Assembly (NCBI GenBank): GCA_013619155.1
Contig: JABXKT010000012.1
Location: forward strand, 1 to 64,000
Direction of reading: 5' to 3'
DNA length: 64,000 nucleotides
Source of the DNA: Desulfobacteraceae bacterium
Lineage (GTDB): Bacteria; Desulfobacterota; Desulfobacteria; Desulfobacterales; Desulfolunaceae
In this document: piece after piece, positions 28,688 through 38,571 of the stretch
Layout: each line of letters begins with the position of its first letter
How positions within the stretch are numbered: position 1 is the first letter of the stretch
The notes under the pieces: generated by a model
Told to the model about the DNA's origin: nothing
Database searches by the model: none
The model's input: only the letters and a program-made list of their open reading frames with translations
Made by a program: the position numbers and the translations under genes

Positions 28688-28724
28688 ATGGCGCCCCCCT
28701 AAATAGGGGAGGCGCCATTTTTTT
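28688..28724 (+). terminator. Terminator of the FG-GAP protein gene
   Basis: ATGGCGCC pairs with GGCGCCAT, enclosing CCCCT/AGGGG, followed by seven Ts. It lies about 50 bases after the stop. Confidence 0.9.
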
Positions 28725-28892
28725 ATGGGTATTTTGTCTGCCTGGGGCGAATGCATATATGATGTGCTGTATTTTGGTTGTTACAACTATATATAGTGGT
28801 TTGAGGGCTAATTTGGGGGGCAGGTGATGGTGCGATGGGGTGGCATGATGAAAAAAATGATCATCTCTGCTGATGAATATCCTAAATTAAAC

Positions 28893-28921
28893 TTGACAAA
28901 TGGGGCCCTGTTTCCTATTCA
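28893..28921 (+). promoter_or_regulatory. Probable sat promoter
   Basis: A consensus TTGACA and a TATTCA are separated by 17 bases, about 95 bases ahead of the sat start. I looked for palindromic TTGTGA-type (HcpR/Rex) sites around it and saw none. Confidence 0.65.
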
Positions 28922-29019
28922 TCTACATTAATGTTCTCGTGGCACATGAAGTAAATGTGAAGCGCATTTATTCAATTATATCCCAAGTCATTTTTTTCTC
29001 AATGAAAGGAGACGTGCAC

Positions 29020-30291
29020 ATGTCCAACTTAGTTGCTCCCCATGGCGGAAAAGGCCTTACCATTTGCCTTCTTGAAGGCGCTGACAAAGAAGCCGAACTG
29101 AAAAAAGCCGCAGGGCTTAAGAAAGTTACCATCACTCCCCGCGCCGAAGGCGACCTGATCATGATGGGTATCGGTGGTTTTAGCCCCCTGACAGGTTTCA
29201 TGACCAAGGCTGACTGGAAAAGCGTTTGTGATGACTTCCTTTTAGCTGACGGGACCTTCTGGCCCATCCCCGTTACTCTCGAAGCATCCAAAGTAGACGC
29301 TGACGCCATCACCGATGGTGAGGAAATCGCTCTGGTGACCGCCGCAGGCGAGATCATGGCCACCATGACAGTGACTGAGAAGTTTGAGATGACTGAAGCC
29401 GACAAGCGCTATGAGTGCGAGAAGGTTTTCATGGGCGAAGGCACTCCCACTGCTGAGGAGTTCTGGAAAATTGCCGAAGATGATCATCCCGGTGTCCAGA
29501 TGGTTATGGGCCAGAAAGAGTTCAACCTGGCCGGTCCCGTGAAGGTTCTCTCCGAAGGCGAATACCCCGAGAAGTATAAAGGAGTGTACCTGACTCCTGC
29601 TGAGTCTCGTGCCATCTTCGACGAGCGTGGCTGGACTACCGTTGCTGCCCTTCAGCTTCGTAACCCCATGCACCGTTCACACGAGTATCTGGCAAAGCTT
29701 GCCGCTGAGGTATGTGATGGCGTGTTCATCCACTCCCTCGTTGGTAACTTGAAGCCCGGCGACATTCCTGCAGAAGTACGCGTAGCGTGCATCGATACTC
29801 TCGTTGACAAATACTTCGTCAAAGAGAACGTTCTTCAGGGTGGTTACCCCTTGGATATGCGTTATGCCGGTCCCCGTGAAGGCCTCCTTCACGCGACTTT
29901 CCGTCAGAACTATGGCGTCTCCAAGATGATCATTGGTCGTGACCACGCTGGTGTTGGCGACTTCTACGGCATGTTCGAAGCTCAGGATCTTTTTGACAAG
30001 ATTCCCATGCCCGAAGATGCAGGCAAGCGTCTCCTCTGCGAGCCCCTGAAAATTGACTGGACCTTCTACTGCAAGAAGTGTGACGGCATGGCCTCTCTTC
30101 GTACTTGCCCCCACGGCAAAGAAGATCGTGTAATCCTTTCCGGTACCATGCTTCGTAAAGGTCTCTCTGAAGGCACCGTCATTCCCGATCACTTCGGTCG
30201 TGAAGAAGTACTCGTGATCCTTCGCAAGTACTATGCCGGTCTCACTGAAAAAGTTGAGATCAAGACCCACGCTGCCGCTCTCGGCAAATAG
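29020..30291 (+). CDS. sat: Sulfate adenylyltransferase (ATP sulfurylase)
   Basis: Sat activates sulfate with ATP to adenosine 5-phosphosulfate (APS), the entry step of dissimilatory sulfate reduction. The 423-residue protein has [11 protein letters not shown], with the HxxH nucleotide-binding motif, [12 protein letters not shown], and a Cys-rich [16 protein letters not shown] segment as in zinc-containing sulfurylases. The ATG at 29020 has AAAGGAG 8 bases upstream; a longer frame to 28900 starts inside the promoter and is rejected. It is monocistronic, ends at a strong terminator, and faces the apr-qmo genes. Confidence 0.97.
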   Translation: MSNLVAPHGGKGLTICLLEGADKEAELKKAAGLKKVTITPRAEGDLIMMGIGGFSPLTGFMTKADWKSVCDDFLLADGTFWPIPVTLEASKVDADAITDGEEIALVTAAGEIMATMTVTEKFEMTEADKRYECEKVFMGEGTPTAEEFWKIAEDDHPGVQMVMGQKEFNLAGPVKVLSEGEYPEKYKGVYLTPAESRAIFDERGWTTVAALQLRNPMHRSHEYLAKLAAEVCDGVFIHSLVGNLKPGDIPAEVRVACIDTLVDKYFVKENVLQGGYPLDMRYAGPREGLLHATFRQNYGVSKMIIGRDHAGVGDFYGMFEAQDLFDKIPMPEDAGKRLLCEPLKIDWTFYCKKCDGMASLRTCPHGKEDRVILSGTMLRKGLSEGTVIPDHFGREEVLVILRKYYAGLTEKVEIKTHAAALGK

Positions 30292-30331
30292 CATGGGCGT
30301 TCACCCTTGGCGGGGTGAGATAGCTTGATTT

Positions 30332-30365
30332 AAAAAGGGCGGTGCAGCGATGCACCGCCCTTTTT
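30332..30365 (+). terminator. Terminator of sat
   Basis: A 10-bp stem (GGGCGGTGCA with TGCACCGCCC) with a 4-base loop is flanked by five As and five Ts, 40 bases after the sat stop. Confidence 0.95.
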
Positions 30366-30643
30366 GCGTTGGAGAGGGTGAGTATGGCCCCCAACGCCTC
30401 TCCACGTTAATACCTCCCCCATATCCGAAGAGGTCCCCTCTCTACATGAGATGGGCTCTGCATCGATCCTGAAAAATCAAATGGTGTATATTCTAAAAAT
30501 TTGATTGGCTCTTATTCGCCATGGTGAAGCACCGTTAGGCGGTCGGGTACTTGCACACCATTCTTGCCGGGAGAAAACACCCGATTATAGAGAAAAAAGG
30601 TGCATGCACGCATCCTTGTCGGGATGAGCGCCGATTTATATAC

Positions 30644-30698
30644 GGGCTCTGACAAAAATACAGAAACAGATTTTCTAGGAATACCGCTGTGATTTGCC
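30644..30698 (+). repeat. Short dispersed repeat, family 2, copy 2
   Basis: It pairs with 13321-13376: GG.CTCTG.CAAAAA at the start and CCGCTGTGATTTGCC at the end. The middle is diverged. Confidence 0.5.
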
Positions 30699-30740
30699 AC
30701 GAGGAGCGGGGCAAAACGCTTTCGAGGTGTTTTTGCCGAA

Positions 30741-30769
30741 GTGGCTTCGCCACCCTCGCCGCCGGAGGC
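30741..30769 (+). repeat. CGCCGCCGGAGGC-type repeat fragment
   Basis: GTGGC-ttc-GCCAC forms a small hairpin followed by CCTCGCCGCCGGAGGC. Similar pieces are at 20015-20039 and, inverted, 22724-22752. Confidence 0.45.
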
Positions 30770-31260
30770 ATCGTTTTTTTTATATGTTTTACCCCAACCC
30801 CACGCTTGTCTTTCCTCCCCTTGCAATCACTATCGATCCCCTTGGATGATGACCCTTCGTTGGTATCGAAAATTAGGGTGCATTCATGCGCCAAGATGAC
30901 GGCCATTTGACGATAGAGACCCGCTACCGGAGGTGAAGCTGGATTATTGTAGAACCTTATTCTCGCTTATTCGCAGCCATAGGTTCTCATATTTATAGGG
31001 CATGTCTCTGGGCGCGCCGTGTTCCGCCGCGGAATGCACAAGGACGTACTAAAAAATCGTGCCAGAATCCGGCGTGCTTTATAGGTGGTTTTATGCGGAG
31101 TATCTAAAGGCTGCCGGGATATTAGCGATGGGATAAGTCACACATGGATCTCCAGTCATCCGGTATTATAGGGGGGGGTAGAAAGTGGGGGGTGTGTTTC
31201 GAAAAGCCCTGGAAGAGTTGAATATCAGGGTGTCACCTGCCTGTGGGGTCGATTTCAAAC

Positions 31261-31298
31261 AAAAAAGAGGCCCCGCATTTAGCGAGGCCCCTTTTTTT
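31261..31298 (-). terminator. Terminator of qmoABC
   Basis: On the minus strand, GGCCTCGC pairs with GCGGGGCC (one mismatch), followed by CTC and six Ts, about 20 bases after the qmoC stop. Confidence 0.8.
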
Positions 31299-31319
31299 AA
31301 TCTGACATGCCCTTAGGCA

Positions 31320-32492
31320 TTACTTGCGGTTTGCATACTCTGCGTAGGTCATGCCTACAATACGGTAGACAAAGTGTGCCATCTTGGAGAAGGGCAGGTA
31401 GGCAATGAGATGGAATACCATGATCAGGTGGATGTAGTAGATCAGGTAGGTTCCGAAGGTGGAGCCTGCGAGGCGAGCCATCTCGGTGAGGAGACCGGTA
31501 GCGCCGAGGCCGATGACGAGGCTTAAGAGGTACCAGTCTTTGTATGCACTTGATTTATCTTTGCTAAGGCGGTCCTTGATCATCAGGGCGGCGCCCAGAA
31601 CGATGAGGATACCCCCTAAGTTACCAAACCATTTGAGAGGGTTGATCTGGGAGTAGGGCCCGGCACTTCCCCCAATATAGAGGAGGGAACCGGCGATGGC
31701 AGTGGCGATAAAGCAACCGACGAATCCGTAAAGGACCATCATGTGGGCGGTGCCCCGTGCCTTGTTCTCTCCACACTCATTGAACTGCTTGTGCTTGAGG
31801 ATCTTGGGCAGGACACCGGGGATGGTCTTGAGGAACTCTTTGATATCCAGGTCCTGCTTGTCGGTCTTCCCTTCGGCCACGGCATTTTCATGCATATCGC
31901 CGACCATGCGTTTGAGGCTTAGGAAGAAGACGACAACGGCGGCGGTGGCCAGGGGAACAAAGGTGAAGTCCACCAGCCATGTCGAGATAAAACGGGCATG
32001 GGCGATGGCGGCATCGCTGTGGTGTACCCAGTGGACACCCACGGCTCCGAAGATCTTCTCCATGGTTCCGCCGAACTGCATGGTGATGATGGCCATGAGG
32101 GCGAACCAGACGGCCGGAACGATAGTGAGAAGGGGCAGCTTGCTCTTGTCGGTGACCATCTTGGCCAGCTTCTTGGGCTGGGCGTACTCCGTGATGGCGT
32201 AGGAGCGGATGGCAGAGAGCACATCACCGGGCTGCGCCCCACGGGGGCACAAGGTGGAGCAGTCGCCACACTCATGGCAGAGCCAGATATCGGCGCTGCT
32301 CACCAGGCGATCTTTGAGGCCCCAGGAGGCGGCAATCATCTCTTTTCTGGGGAATGGTGAATTTTCGGGGGCAATGGGACAGGCAACGGAGCAGGTGGCG
32401 CACTGAAAACATTTTTTCAGAGAATCGGCACCGAGTCCCACCATTTCATCGATAAATTCCAGGTTGGGATTCACGAGGGTATTATCGGACAT
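31320..32492 (-). CDS. qmoC: QmoC, membrane subunit of quinone-interacting oxidoreductase
   Basis: QmoC is the membrane-anchoring subunit of the complex that passes electrons between menaquinone and APS reductase. The 390-residue protein fuses a HdrC-like N-terminal part to a HdrE-like membrane part. The N-terminal part has two [4Fe-4S] motifs, CFQCATCSVACP and CHECGDCSTLCP. The membrane part (about 120-390) has about six hydrophobic helices and several His residues expected to bind heme b. It is last in qmoA-qmoB-qmoC and is followed by a terminator. Confidence 0.96.
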   Translation of the reverse strand: MSDNTLVNPNLEFIDEMVGLGADSLKKCFQCATCSVACPIAPENSPFPRKEMIAASWGLKDRLVSSADIWLCHECGDCSTLCPRGAQPGDVLSAIRSYAITEYAQPKKLAKMVTDKSKLPLLTIVPAVWFALMAIITMQFGGTMEKIFGAVGVHWVHHSDAAIAHARFISTWLVDFTFVPLATAAVVVFFLSLKRMVGDMHENAVAEGKTDKQDLDIKEFLKTIPGVLPKILKHKQFNECGENKARGTAHMMVLYGFVGCFIATAIAGSLLYIGGSAGPYSQINPLKWFGNLGGILIVLGAALMIKDRLSKDKSSAYKDWYLLSLVIGLGATGLLTEMARLAGSTFGTYLIYYIHLIMVFHLIAYLPFSKMAHFVYRIVGMTYAEYANRK

Positions 32493-32596
32493 GAGAATTC
32501 CTCCTCATCGTTTTCTACGTTAGAAACTCATTTGAAGGGGCCTTCCCCGGTTAAGCGAGAAGGCCCTTGATCATTCCATCCATCGCGTGCTGGGTT

Positions 32597-34921
32597 TTAG
32601 AATCCCTTGAAGGGGTTCGGACCCAGGGCAACTACCTGGTCAACGAAGGCGTTGACGATTTCAGGCAGTTTGTCGGCTTCGTCGATGGCAATCTCGAACT
32701 GAGCCACACGCTCCTCTTCGAGGGCGAGGGAGGCCAGGGCGTCACCGATCTTCTTCATGCGAACATCGGCAAGTTCGGAGCCTTTCACGAAGTGGCACTG
32801 GTAGTCATCCCCGTGCTTGCAACCGAGGAGGAAGACGCCGTCCATGCCCTGGGAGAGGGCATCTTTGATCCAGACCACGTTGACACTACCCAGGCAGCGT
32901 ACGGGAATGAAACGGACCTCGGCATTGACGCCGAGTTTTTTCATGGCGGCCATATCGAGGGCCGGCAGGGCATCGTTCTCGCAGATGAGGCCCAGGATAC
33001 GCATGGGGGGCTCATAGTAGTCGTCTTCACAGGGTACCCAGATGGATTTGACCTGGGAGCCCACGGAGTCGACGTTGTAGTCGGCAAATCCGATGATACG
33101 CTCGGGGCAAGCACCCATGCAGGTACCGCAACGGCGGCAGCGGGTGGGGTTGAGCTTGGGTGTACCCTTCTCATCGTCATCTAAGGCACCGAAGGGGCAC
33201 TCTTCTGTACAGCGCTTGCACTGGGTGCATCGCTGGAAGAAGAAGTCGGGGAAGGTCATGTCTCCGCTTCGGGGGTGAACGGCCACGCCGCGGTTAACGG
33301 ACTCGAGGCACTGAATCGCCTTTAAGGCGGCTCCGGTGGCATCTTCGATGGACTCTTCCATGGTGAGTGAACGACGGACGGCGCCTGCGGCGTAGATGCC
33401 GGTGCGCTGAGTCTCGTAGGGGAAGCAGATGAAGTTGGAGTCTGCGTACCCGTCGAAGATGTCGTTGTCACGGAATCCAGGACCCTGGCGGTAGGCGAGG
33501 TTGATGACGGCATCATCCACGGTGGCGGGGACCATACCGGCGGCCAGTACCACAAGATCGGCCTTCACCTTGAGATTGTCGCCCAGGAGGGTGCCGTTGG
33601 CCTCAACGGTGAACCCCTTGCCATCTTTGGTGACCGAGGCGATGTCGCCCTTGGTCATGAAGATGCCGTTATCCTGCTGCATGCTCTTGTAGAACTCTTC
33701 TGTGAAGCCGGGGGTGCGCATGTGCTGATAGAAGATGTACGCCTTCCCATCTTCGTAATCTTCGCGCACATATTTCGCCTGCTTCAGGGCCACGAGGCTG
33801 GTAACGGAACCGGCATACTCGAAGTCACGGTCGCTGCCTGCGCCGGGGCTCTGGATGAAGACCACGTTTTTGGCCTCTTTGCCATCGGAGGGGCGAACCA
33901 CCTTGCCGGCGGCGGCCATCTCTTCAAACTGGGCGTTGGTGACCACATCGGGATCGCCGATGGAGAGGTGGGGATATGCCTCGGCGGTGAGCTCTGCGGG
34001 TCGCCATCCGGCGGCCAGAACCACGGCTCCGAATCGTTCACCCTCGGGGTCTAAGGTGAGGATGTCTTCGCGGCCGACGTTGTACTCTTTGTACTTCGCC
34101 GTCTGGGCTTCGGCATCGAGCTCATTGCCATCGGCATCGACCTTCATCTCAGGAGTCAAGGGGAAGGGGACGTCGAAGGGTATTTCCTGGCCGGGGGTCT
34201 TCAAGGTGACGGTGAAGTCACCGGGCTGACCGGCAATGCGGGCCACGACGGTATTTGTCTTGACGCTGATGTTGGAAAATTCACCCAACTTGGCGATGGT
34301 CGTATTGGCCACCGGATCCATCAAATCGGTGTAGGGTTCGCACTGGGGGGTCTGCTTGCGCATCTTGGCCGCCCAGCCACCGAGCTTGGCTGATTTTTCG
34401 ACGATGGTGACGTCGGCACCGGTTTTGGCTGCGTCGATGGCTGCACTCATACCGGTAATACCACCACCGATAATGAGAATCTTGTTGCTCTGGTTTTCAA
34501 GCTTGAAGGGGACGGGCAGTTCGACCTTATCCAGACGGGCCAGGCTCATGCGCATGTAGTCGTTGGCGGCCAGCTGGATGTTGTCCACGAAGTAGTCGTC
34601 GTCCTCGGGACCCTTGGCCGGGTACTTCTCACGGCTCATGGTCCAGACCACCTGCTCACGAATGCTGGCACGGTCGACGAGGCAGTTGTCCCACTTGAAA
34701 ATGTCGTAGTTGACGCGGCGGGAACAGCCGAGGATGGCGAGGGTGTTGACCCCGTCCTTGACATCGGCGTTGAGAAGTTCGAGTCCAGCTTTGCCGCAGA
34801 GGCATTCATGACTCTTGACGGTGTGGCCCTCGTCTTCGGCCACGCCACCCAGTTCGTCGATATTTAAGACATCGCCGATTCCACAACCTGTACAGATATA
34901 TACACCATATTTTTTAGCCAT
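32597..34921 (-). CDS. qmoB: QmoB, HdrA-like flavoprotein/iron-sulfur subunit
   Basis: QmoB is a soluble flavin and iron-sulfur subunit of the Qmo complex. The 774-residue protein begins with a Cys-containing segment (YICTGCGIGD, then CLCGKAG). It has an FAD-binding Rossmann motif, IIGGGITGMSAA, near 150. Two ferredoxin-type [4Fe-4S] motifs follow near 570-610, CTQCKRCTEECP and CRRCGTCMGACP. The C-terminal MvhD-like domain contains RCLGSVN and GCKHGDDYQC. The gap to qmoA is 6 bases, to qmoC about 100. The length agrees with known QmoB proteins. Confidence 0.96.
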   Translation of the reverse strand: MAKKYGVYICTGCGIGDVLNIDELGGVAEDEGHTVKSHECLCGKAGLELLNADVKDGVNTLAILGCSRRVNYDIFKWDNCLVDRASIREQVVWTMSREKYPAKGPEDDDYFVDNIQLAANDYMRMSLARLDKVELPVPFKLENQSNKILIIGGGITGMSAAIDAAKTGADVTIVEKSAKLGGWAAKMRKQTPQCEPYTDLMDPVANTTIAKLGEFSNISVKTNTVVARIAGQPGDFTVTLKTPGQEIPFDVPFPLTPEMKVDADGNELDAEAQTAKYKEYNVGREDILTLDPEGERFGAVVLAAGWRPAELTAEAYPHLSIGDPDVVTNAQFEEMAAAGKVVRPSDGKEAKNVVFIQSPGAGSDRDFEYAGSVTSLVALKQAKYVREDYEDGKAYIFYQHMRTPGFTEEFYKSMQQDNGIFMTKGDIASVTKDGKGFTVEANGTLLGDNLKVKADLVVLAAGMVPATVDDAVINLAYRQGPGFRDNDIFDGYADSNFICFPYETQRTGIYAAGAVRRSLTMEESIEDATGAALKAIQCLESVNRGVAVHPRSGDMTFPDFFFQRCTQCKRCTEECPFGALDDDEKGTPKLNPTRCRRCGTCMGACPERIIGFADYNVDSVGSQVKSIWVPCEDDYYEPPMRILGLICENDALPALDMAAMKKLGVNAEVRFIPVRCLGSVNVVWIKDALSQGMDGVFLLGCKHGDDYQCHFVKGSELADVRMKKIGDALASLALEEERVAQFEIAIDEADKLPEIVNAFVDQVVALGPNPFKGF

Positions 34922-34927
34922 GGTTAT

Positions 34928-36199
34928 TTACCTCCCCACTACGGTTTGAATCGCTTTCAGGGCCATGCCTGTAGCATTTTGGTTGGAAGAGACAACGTCT
35001 GCAGGTTTGTTGGCGCAACCGCAGCCGAACATTCCGCCTTTTTCAAAGTCATTGACGATAAAACCGTTGCCGTTGAAGGTGAGATCAGCCTGGGGCTTTC
35101 CGGAGGCGAGACTGGGCTCCATTCCGGTGGCCAGGACCACGAGATCGGCGGTCTGGCGCAATTTTTCACCGGTCAAGGCGTTTTCGGCCACGACGGTGAT
35201 GCCACCATTTTGGGCCTCAGAGACCTCGGCGACTTTGCCCTTAACGAAGAATACCTTCTCATCTTTTTTCAGCTGCTCGTAAAATTTTTCGTAGCGCTGA
35301 CCCGGAGCCCTCAGATCGATATAGTAGATGGTGATCTCACAATCGGGGTATTGGGTACGCAGGTAGGTGGCGTGCTTAAGGGATGCCATGCAGCAGATGT
35401 AGGAGCAGTAGGGGAGGTGATTCTCATCCCGGGAGCCGGCACACTGAACGAAGACGACAGATTTCGGTGCGGCGTTGTCCGAGGGACGAAGGATCTTCCC
35501 GCTGGTGGGGCCGGTAGAGGAGGCCATGCGCTCGAGCATCATGTTGGTGATGATGTTCTGGTGACGTCCGAATCCGAGGTTGTCGATGCGGGTGGCGTCG
35601 TAAGGCTTCCAGCCGGTAGCCCAGACCACAGAGGCGACCTTGACGGTGGTCGTGGTCTCGGTCATGGAAAAATCGATGGCATCGTACTTACAGGCATCGG
35701 CACATTTTTTCTTGTCATCTTCGCTGATGTACTCGCTGATGACGTACTGTGCGGGGAAGGCCATGGGATGGGGTAGGTAGGCCGCCTTGGTGCGGTCCAT
35801 GCCGAAGTTGAGCTCGTTTTCGATCTCACCTTCACATACCTCATTGCAGGCTCCGCAGCCGGTGCAGTTACCGTTAACAAAACGGGGGCGGGTTTTTAGG
35901 GTCACTTCGTAGTTACCGGGGGTGCCCTCAACCTTCACCACTTCTGTCATGGTTTGTACATGAATGGCTGGGTTGTCCTTGATTCTGCGAAAGTTGATCT
36001 CGAGGCCGCAGGTGGGAGGACAGAGTTTGGGGAAATACTGGTTTAGCTGAAGAACACGTCCGCCAAGATAGGCATTTTTTTCGACCAGAATCACCTCGTG
36101 GCCGGTTTCTGCGGCTTCGAGGGTGGTTGTCAGTCCGCTAATTCCGCCACCAACGACCAAAATGCTTGCACTAGCGGGGGCTGCTTTATCGATTGTCAT
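34928..36199 (-). CDS. qmoA: QmoA, HdrA-like flavoprotein subunit
   Basis: QmoA is the smaller HdrA-type flavoprotein of Qmo. The ATG at 36199 gives 423 residues and has GGAGGG 5 bases upstream; a start 18 bases earlier lies before that site. The FAD motif VVGGGISGLTTTLEAAE is at the N-terminus. CTGCGACNEVC gives part of an iron-sulfur site, and a conserved ATGMEPS segment is near the C-terminus. It heads qmoABC. A terminator separates it from aprA, so the operon probably has its own promoter and the structured leader described below. Confidence 0.96.
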   Translation of the reverse strand: MTIDKAAPASASILVVGGGISGLTTTLEAAETGHEVILVEKNAYLGGRVLQLNQYFPKLCPPTCGLEINFRRIKDNPAIHVQTMTEVVKVEGTPGNYEVTLKTRPRFVNGNCTGCGACNEVCEGEIENELNFGMDRTKAAYLPHPMAFPAQYVISEYISEDDKKKCADACKYDAIDFSMTETTTTVKVASVVWATGWKPYDATRIDNLGFGRHQNIITNMMLERMASSTGPTSGKILRPSDNAAPKSVVFVQCAGSRDENHLPYCSYICCMASLKHATYLRTQYPDCEITIYYIDLRAPGQRYEKFYEQLKKDEKVFFVKGKVAEVSEAQNGGITVVAENALTGEKLRQTADLVVLATGMEPSLASGKPQADLTFNGNGFIVNDFEKGGMFGCGCANKPADVVSSNQNATGMALKAIQTVVGR

Positions 36200-36321
36200 G
36201 CTATCCCTCCATTGCATAAATGTTTATAAACTATCGAAAACCTGTATTCTCTGCTCTTTTTGGCCCGGAGATAAAAAAAATTGTCCCTTGGCACCTTTTG
36301 TTCTTTATCACCTTATATTGC

Positions 36322-36380
36322 GTGTCCACATTCCGTCGGGCTTCAGCCGATACGGCAGAAGCCCGCAAAAATCTGGACAC
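36322..36380 (-). other. Nested stem-loop in the probable qmoABC leader
   Basis: Three coaxial stems are seen: GTGTCCA/TGGACAC outside, GGGCTTC/GAAGCCC in the middle, and GCCG/CGGC at the tip around ATA. A single A-A mismatch lies between the inner two, and a symmetric 9x9 internal loop separates the outer two. A further TTAGGA/TCCTAA pair lies at 36393-36417. All are between the aprA terminator and the qmoA start. I do not recognise a known riboswitch class. Confidence 0.6.
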
Positions 36381-36451
36381 AACATTTCGGCTTAGGAAAA
36401 AATGTTTACGGTCCTAAATCTTTTCCGCCCCGTGAAAGAGTCGTGAGAATT

Positions 36452-36486
36452 AAAAAAAGCCTCCAGACATCGGGACATCTGGAGGC
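36452..36486 (-). terminator. Terminator of aprBA
   Basis: On the minus strand, GCCTCCAGA pairs with TCTGGAGGC around a 10-base loop and is followed by seven Ts, 35 bases after the aprA stop. Confidence 0.93.
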
Positions 36487-36521
36487 TCATTTAAGCTACT
36501 TCATCACAGTTCCCTTAGAAT

Positions 36522-38501
36522 TTAGACCATAGGGATGATTCTGTGGTAGGGCTCTTTTTTCACGGTCCACTCATTGGCTTTTCTATCGAAGGAAGAGTTA
36601 ACGAAGCAGAACCACTCTTCGTCATCCTGTCCGGGGAAGTCTGCCTGGTAGTAGAAACCGGGGTAGCGGGTCTCTTTACGGAACTGGATGTGACGTACGT
36701 GGGCTTCTACCGTGTAGAGACGGTGGTAGATTTCCCAGCAGCGCATCAGTTCGTGAAGGTCACCGGCAGCGAGTTTCTCACAGTCTTCGTGCATCATGAA
36801 GAGCAGGTCGTCAATGAGGATCTCGAGGGACTTGGAGCTGGTCTGGTAGTATGTGGCCGTACCACCGCCATACTCGTTGGTGGCCTTCATGAGACGAAGA
36901 GCCATGCCATCGGGCTTGCAGTAGTTAGGGTTCACGTTCTGAGCGGTAGTGTATTCGCAGTTGTCGAGGTACATGCGAACGGGCTTCCACACGAGGTCTA
37001 CCAGTTCTTCTTTGGTCTCGGCAAGTTCAGGCGTGAAGGGGTTGTCAGTGATGTACTGAACCATACCCTTGGCAGCCACACGGCCTTCGTAGTGAGAACC
37101 GGAGGAGAACTTGTGACCAGAGCAACCCACGCCATCACCAGCGGTGAAGAGGCCGGGAACGGTGGTCATACGGTTGTAGACCTTGTCGCCAACACCCCAT
37201 TTGTATGACTCGGGGACCCAGTCCTCATCGGGACCAGAGCACCAGAGACCACAGCAACCGGAGTGAGATCCGAGGAGGTAGGGTTCGGTGGGCATGATCT
37301 CGGAGTCTTTCTTCTCGGGCTCAGTGTTGGTGGCGCACCAGAGGTTCGCCTGACCGCAAGTCATGTCAAGGAAGTCTTCCCACGCCTCAGACTCGAGGTG
37401 TTTGAGCTCTTTCTTGTCCATGGTCTCGCCGAGTTTCTGAAGGGCGAGGGTGGTCTTCATGATGATGGGACCACGACCGGCTTTCATCTCGAAGATCATG
37501 AGGTGGTTACGCAGGCAGGTAGGCGTGATAGCAGCCGTTCCATAAGGTGCGTAGTTGGCAAGCTCTGCTTTTGAACGATCGGTAGCAGCGTAGTTTTCGC
37601 CGATGCCGTTTTCAAGGTGAGCTTTGAAGAGGAGGAACCATGCACCAACAGGACCGTAACCATCTTTGAAACGGGCGGGGGTGAAACGGTTTTCCATCAT
37701 GGAGAGCTCGGCACCGGCACGGAGACACATGGTGTATGTGGAACCTGCGTTCCATACGGGGTACCATGCACGACCTTTACCTTCACCGATAGAACGGGGC
37801 TGGTAGATGTTAACCGCGCCACCGCAGGCAACCATCATGGTCTTGGCCTTGATGATGTAGACCTTGTTCTCACGAGTGGAGAAACCAACGGCACCAGCGA
37901 TCTTCTTGGGATCGTTCTTGTCGTTTAAGAGCTCAACAATGAATACACGCTCAAGGATGTTCTCATCGCCGAGGGCTTTTTTAGCCGCTTCTGCAACGAT
38001 ACGCTTGTAGGATTCACCGTTGATCATGATCTGCCACTTGCCGGTACGAACCGGTGTAGCACCATCTTTAAGAAGGCCCATCTTGAGGCCTTTCTTGCCG
38101 TCCAAGGTCTTTCCGTCAGCGGACTTCTTCCACATGGGAAGGCCCCACTCTTCGAAGAGATGGACGGAGTCGTCTACGTGACGGCCTACGTCAAAGGAGA
38201 GGTCTTCACGGATGATGCCCATGAGGTCGTTACGAACCATACGGGTGTAATCATCGCACGTGTTGTCGCCGATGTAGGTGTTGATGGCAGAGAGGCCCTG
38301 AGCTACAGCGCCTGAACGTTCCATAGACGCTTTGTCACAAAGCAGAATTTTGGTGTCGTCGCTGGCCCACTTCTTTACCTCGAAAGCGGTACCGCATGCT
38401 GCCATGCCGCCACCGACGATGAGGATATCAACTTCCATTTCGACGACTTCAGGGTCGCGAACGACTTTCAGTTCTCCCAAAGGCCTGTTAGGTAATGCCA
38501 T
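36522..38501 (-). CDS. aprA: Adenylylsulfate (APS) reductase, alpha subunit
   Basis: AprA is the FAD subunit that reduces APS to sulfite and AMP. The 659-residue protein has the FAD-binding segment DILIVGGGMAACGTAFEV and the ERSGAVAQGLSAINTY region. It belongs to the fumarate-reductase-like flavoprotein group; its length agrees with AprA. The start is the ATG at 38501, which has AGGAGG 8 bases upstream. An ATG 6 bases earlier is too close to that site. aprB lies 62 bases upstream. It ends at a strong terminator before qmoA. Confidence 0.97.
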   Translation of the reverse strand: MALPNRPLGELKVVRDPEVVEMEVDILIVGGGMAACGTAFEVKKWASDDTKILLCDKASMERSGAVAQGLSAINTYIGDNTCDDYTRMVRNDLMGIIREDLSFDVGRHVDDSVHLFEEWGLPMWKKSADGKTLDGKKGLKMGLLKDGATPVRTGKWQIMINGESYKRIVAEAAKKALGDENILERVFIVELLNDKNDPKKIAGAVGFSTRENKVYIIKAKTMMVACGGAVNIYQPRSIGEGKGRAWYPVWNAGSTYTMCLRAGAELSMMENRFTPARFKDGYGPVGAWFLLFKAHLENGIGENYAATDRSKAELANYAPYGTAAITPTCLRNHLMIFEMKAGRGPIIMKTTLALQKLGETMDKKELKHLESEAWEDFLDMTCGQANLWCATNTEPEKKDSEIMPTEPYLLGSHSGCCGLWCSGPDEDWVPESYKWGVGDKVYNRMTTVPGLFTAGDGVGCSGHKFSSGSHYEGRVAAKGMVQYITDNPFTPELAETKEELVDLVWKPVRMYLDNCEYTTAQNVNPNYCKPDGMALRLMKATNEYGGGTATYYQTSSKSLEILIDDLLFMMHEDCEKLAAGDLHELMRCWEIYHRLYTVEAHVRHIQFRKETRYPGFYYQADFPGQDDEEWFCFVNSSFDRKANEWTVKKEPYHRIIPMV

Positions 38502-38571
38502 TGTCATTTCCTCCTAAAAAGAAATTTTTTTATCGTAATTCTCAGATACGCCTTAACTATTGACCAAAAAC

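Larger units (their letters stand above)
30366..31260. other. sat-qmoC spacer with repeat fragments, no gene recognised
   Basis: About 900 bases between convergent genes. Frames such as 30535-30906 (minus) run straight through the repeat pieces at 30644-30698 and 30741-30769 and are not credible genes. A small TTCCGC/GCGGAA palindrome is at 31021-31033. Confidence 0.4.

Noticed and set aside
28850-29019. HcpR or Rex operator near sat
   Set aside because: No TTGTGA-N6-TCACAA-type palindrome was found in the sat upstream region.
30535-30906. 123-codon minus frame in the sat-qmoC gap
   Set aside because: It crosses two repeat fragments and has no family features.
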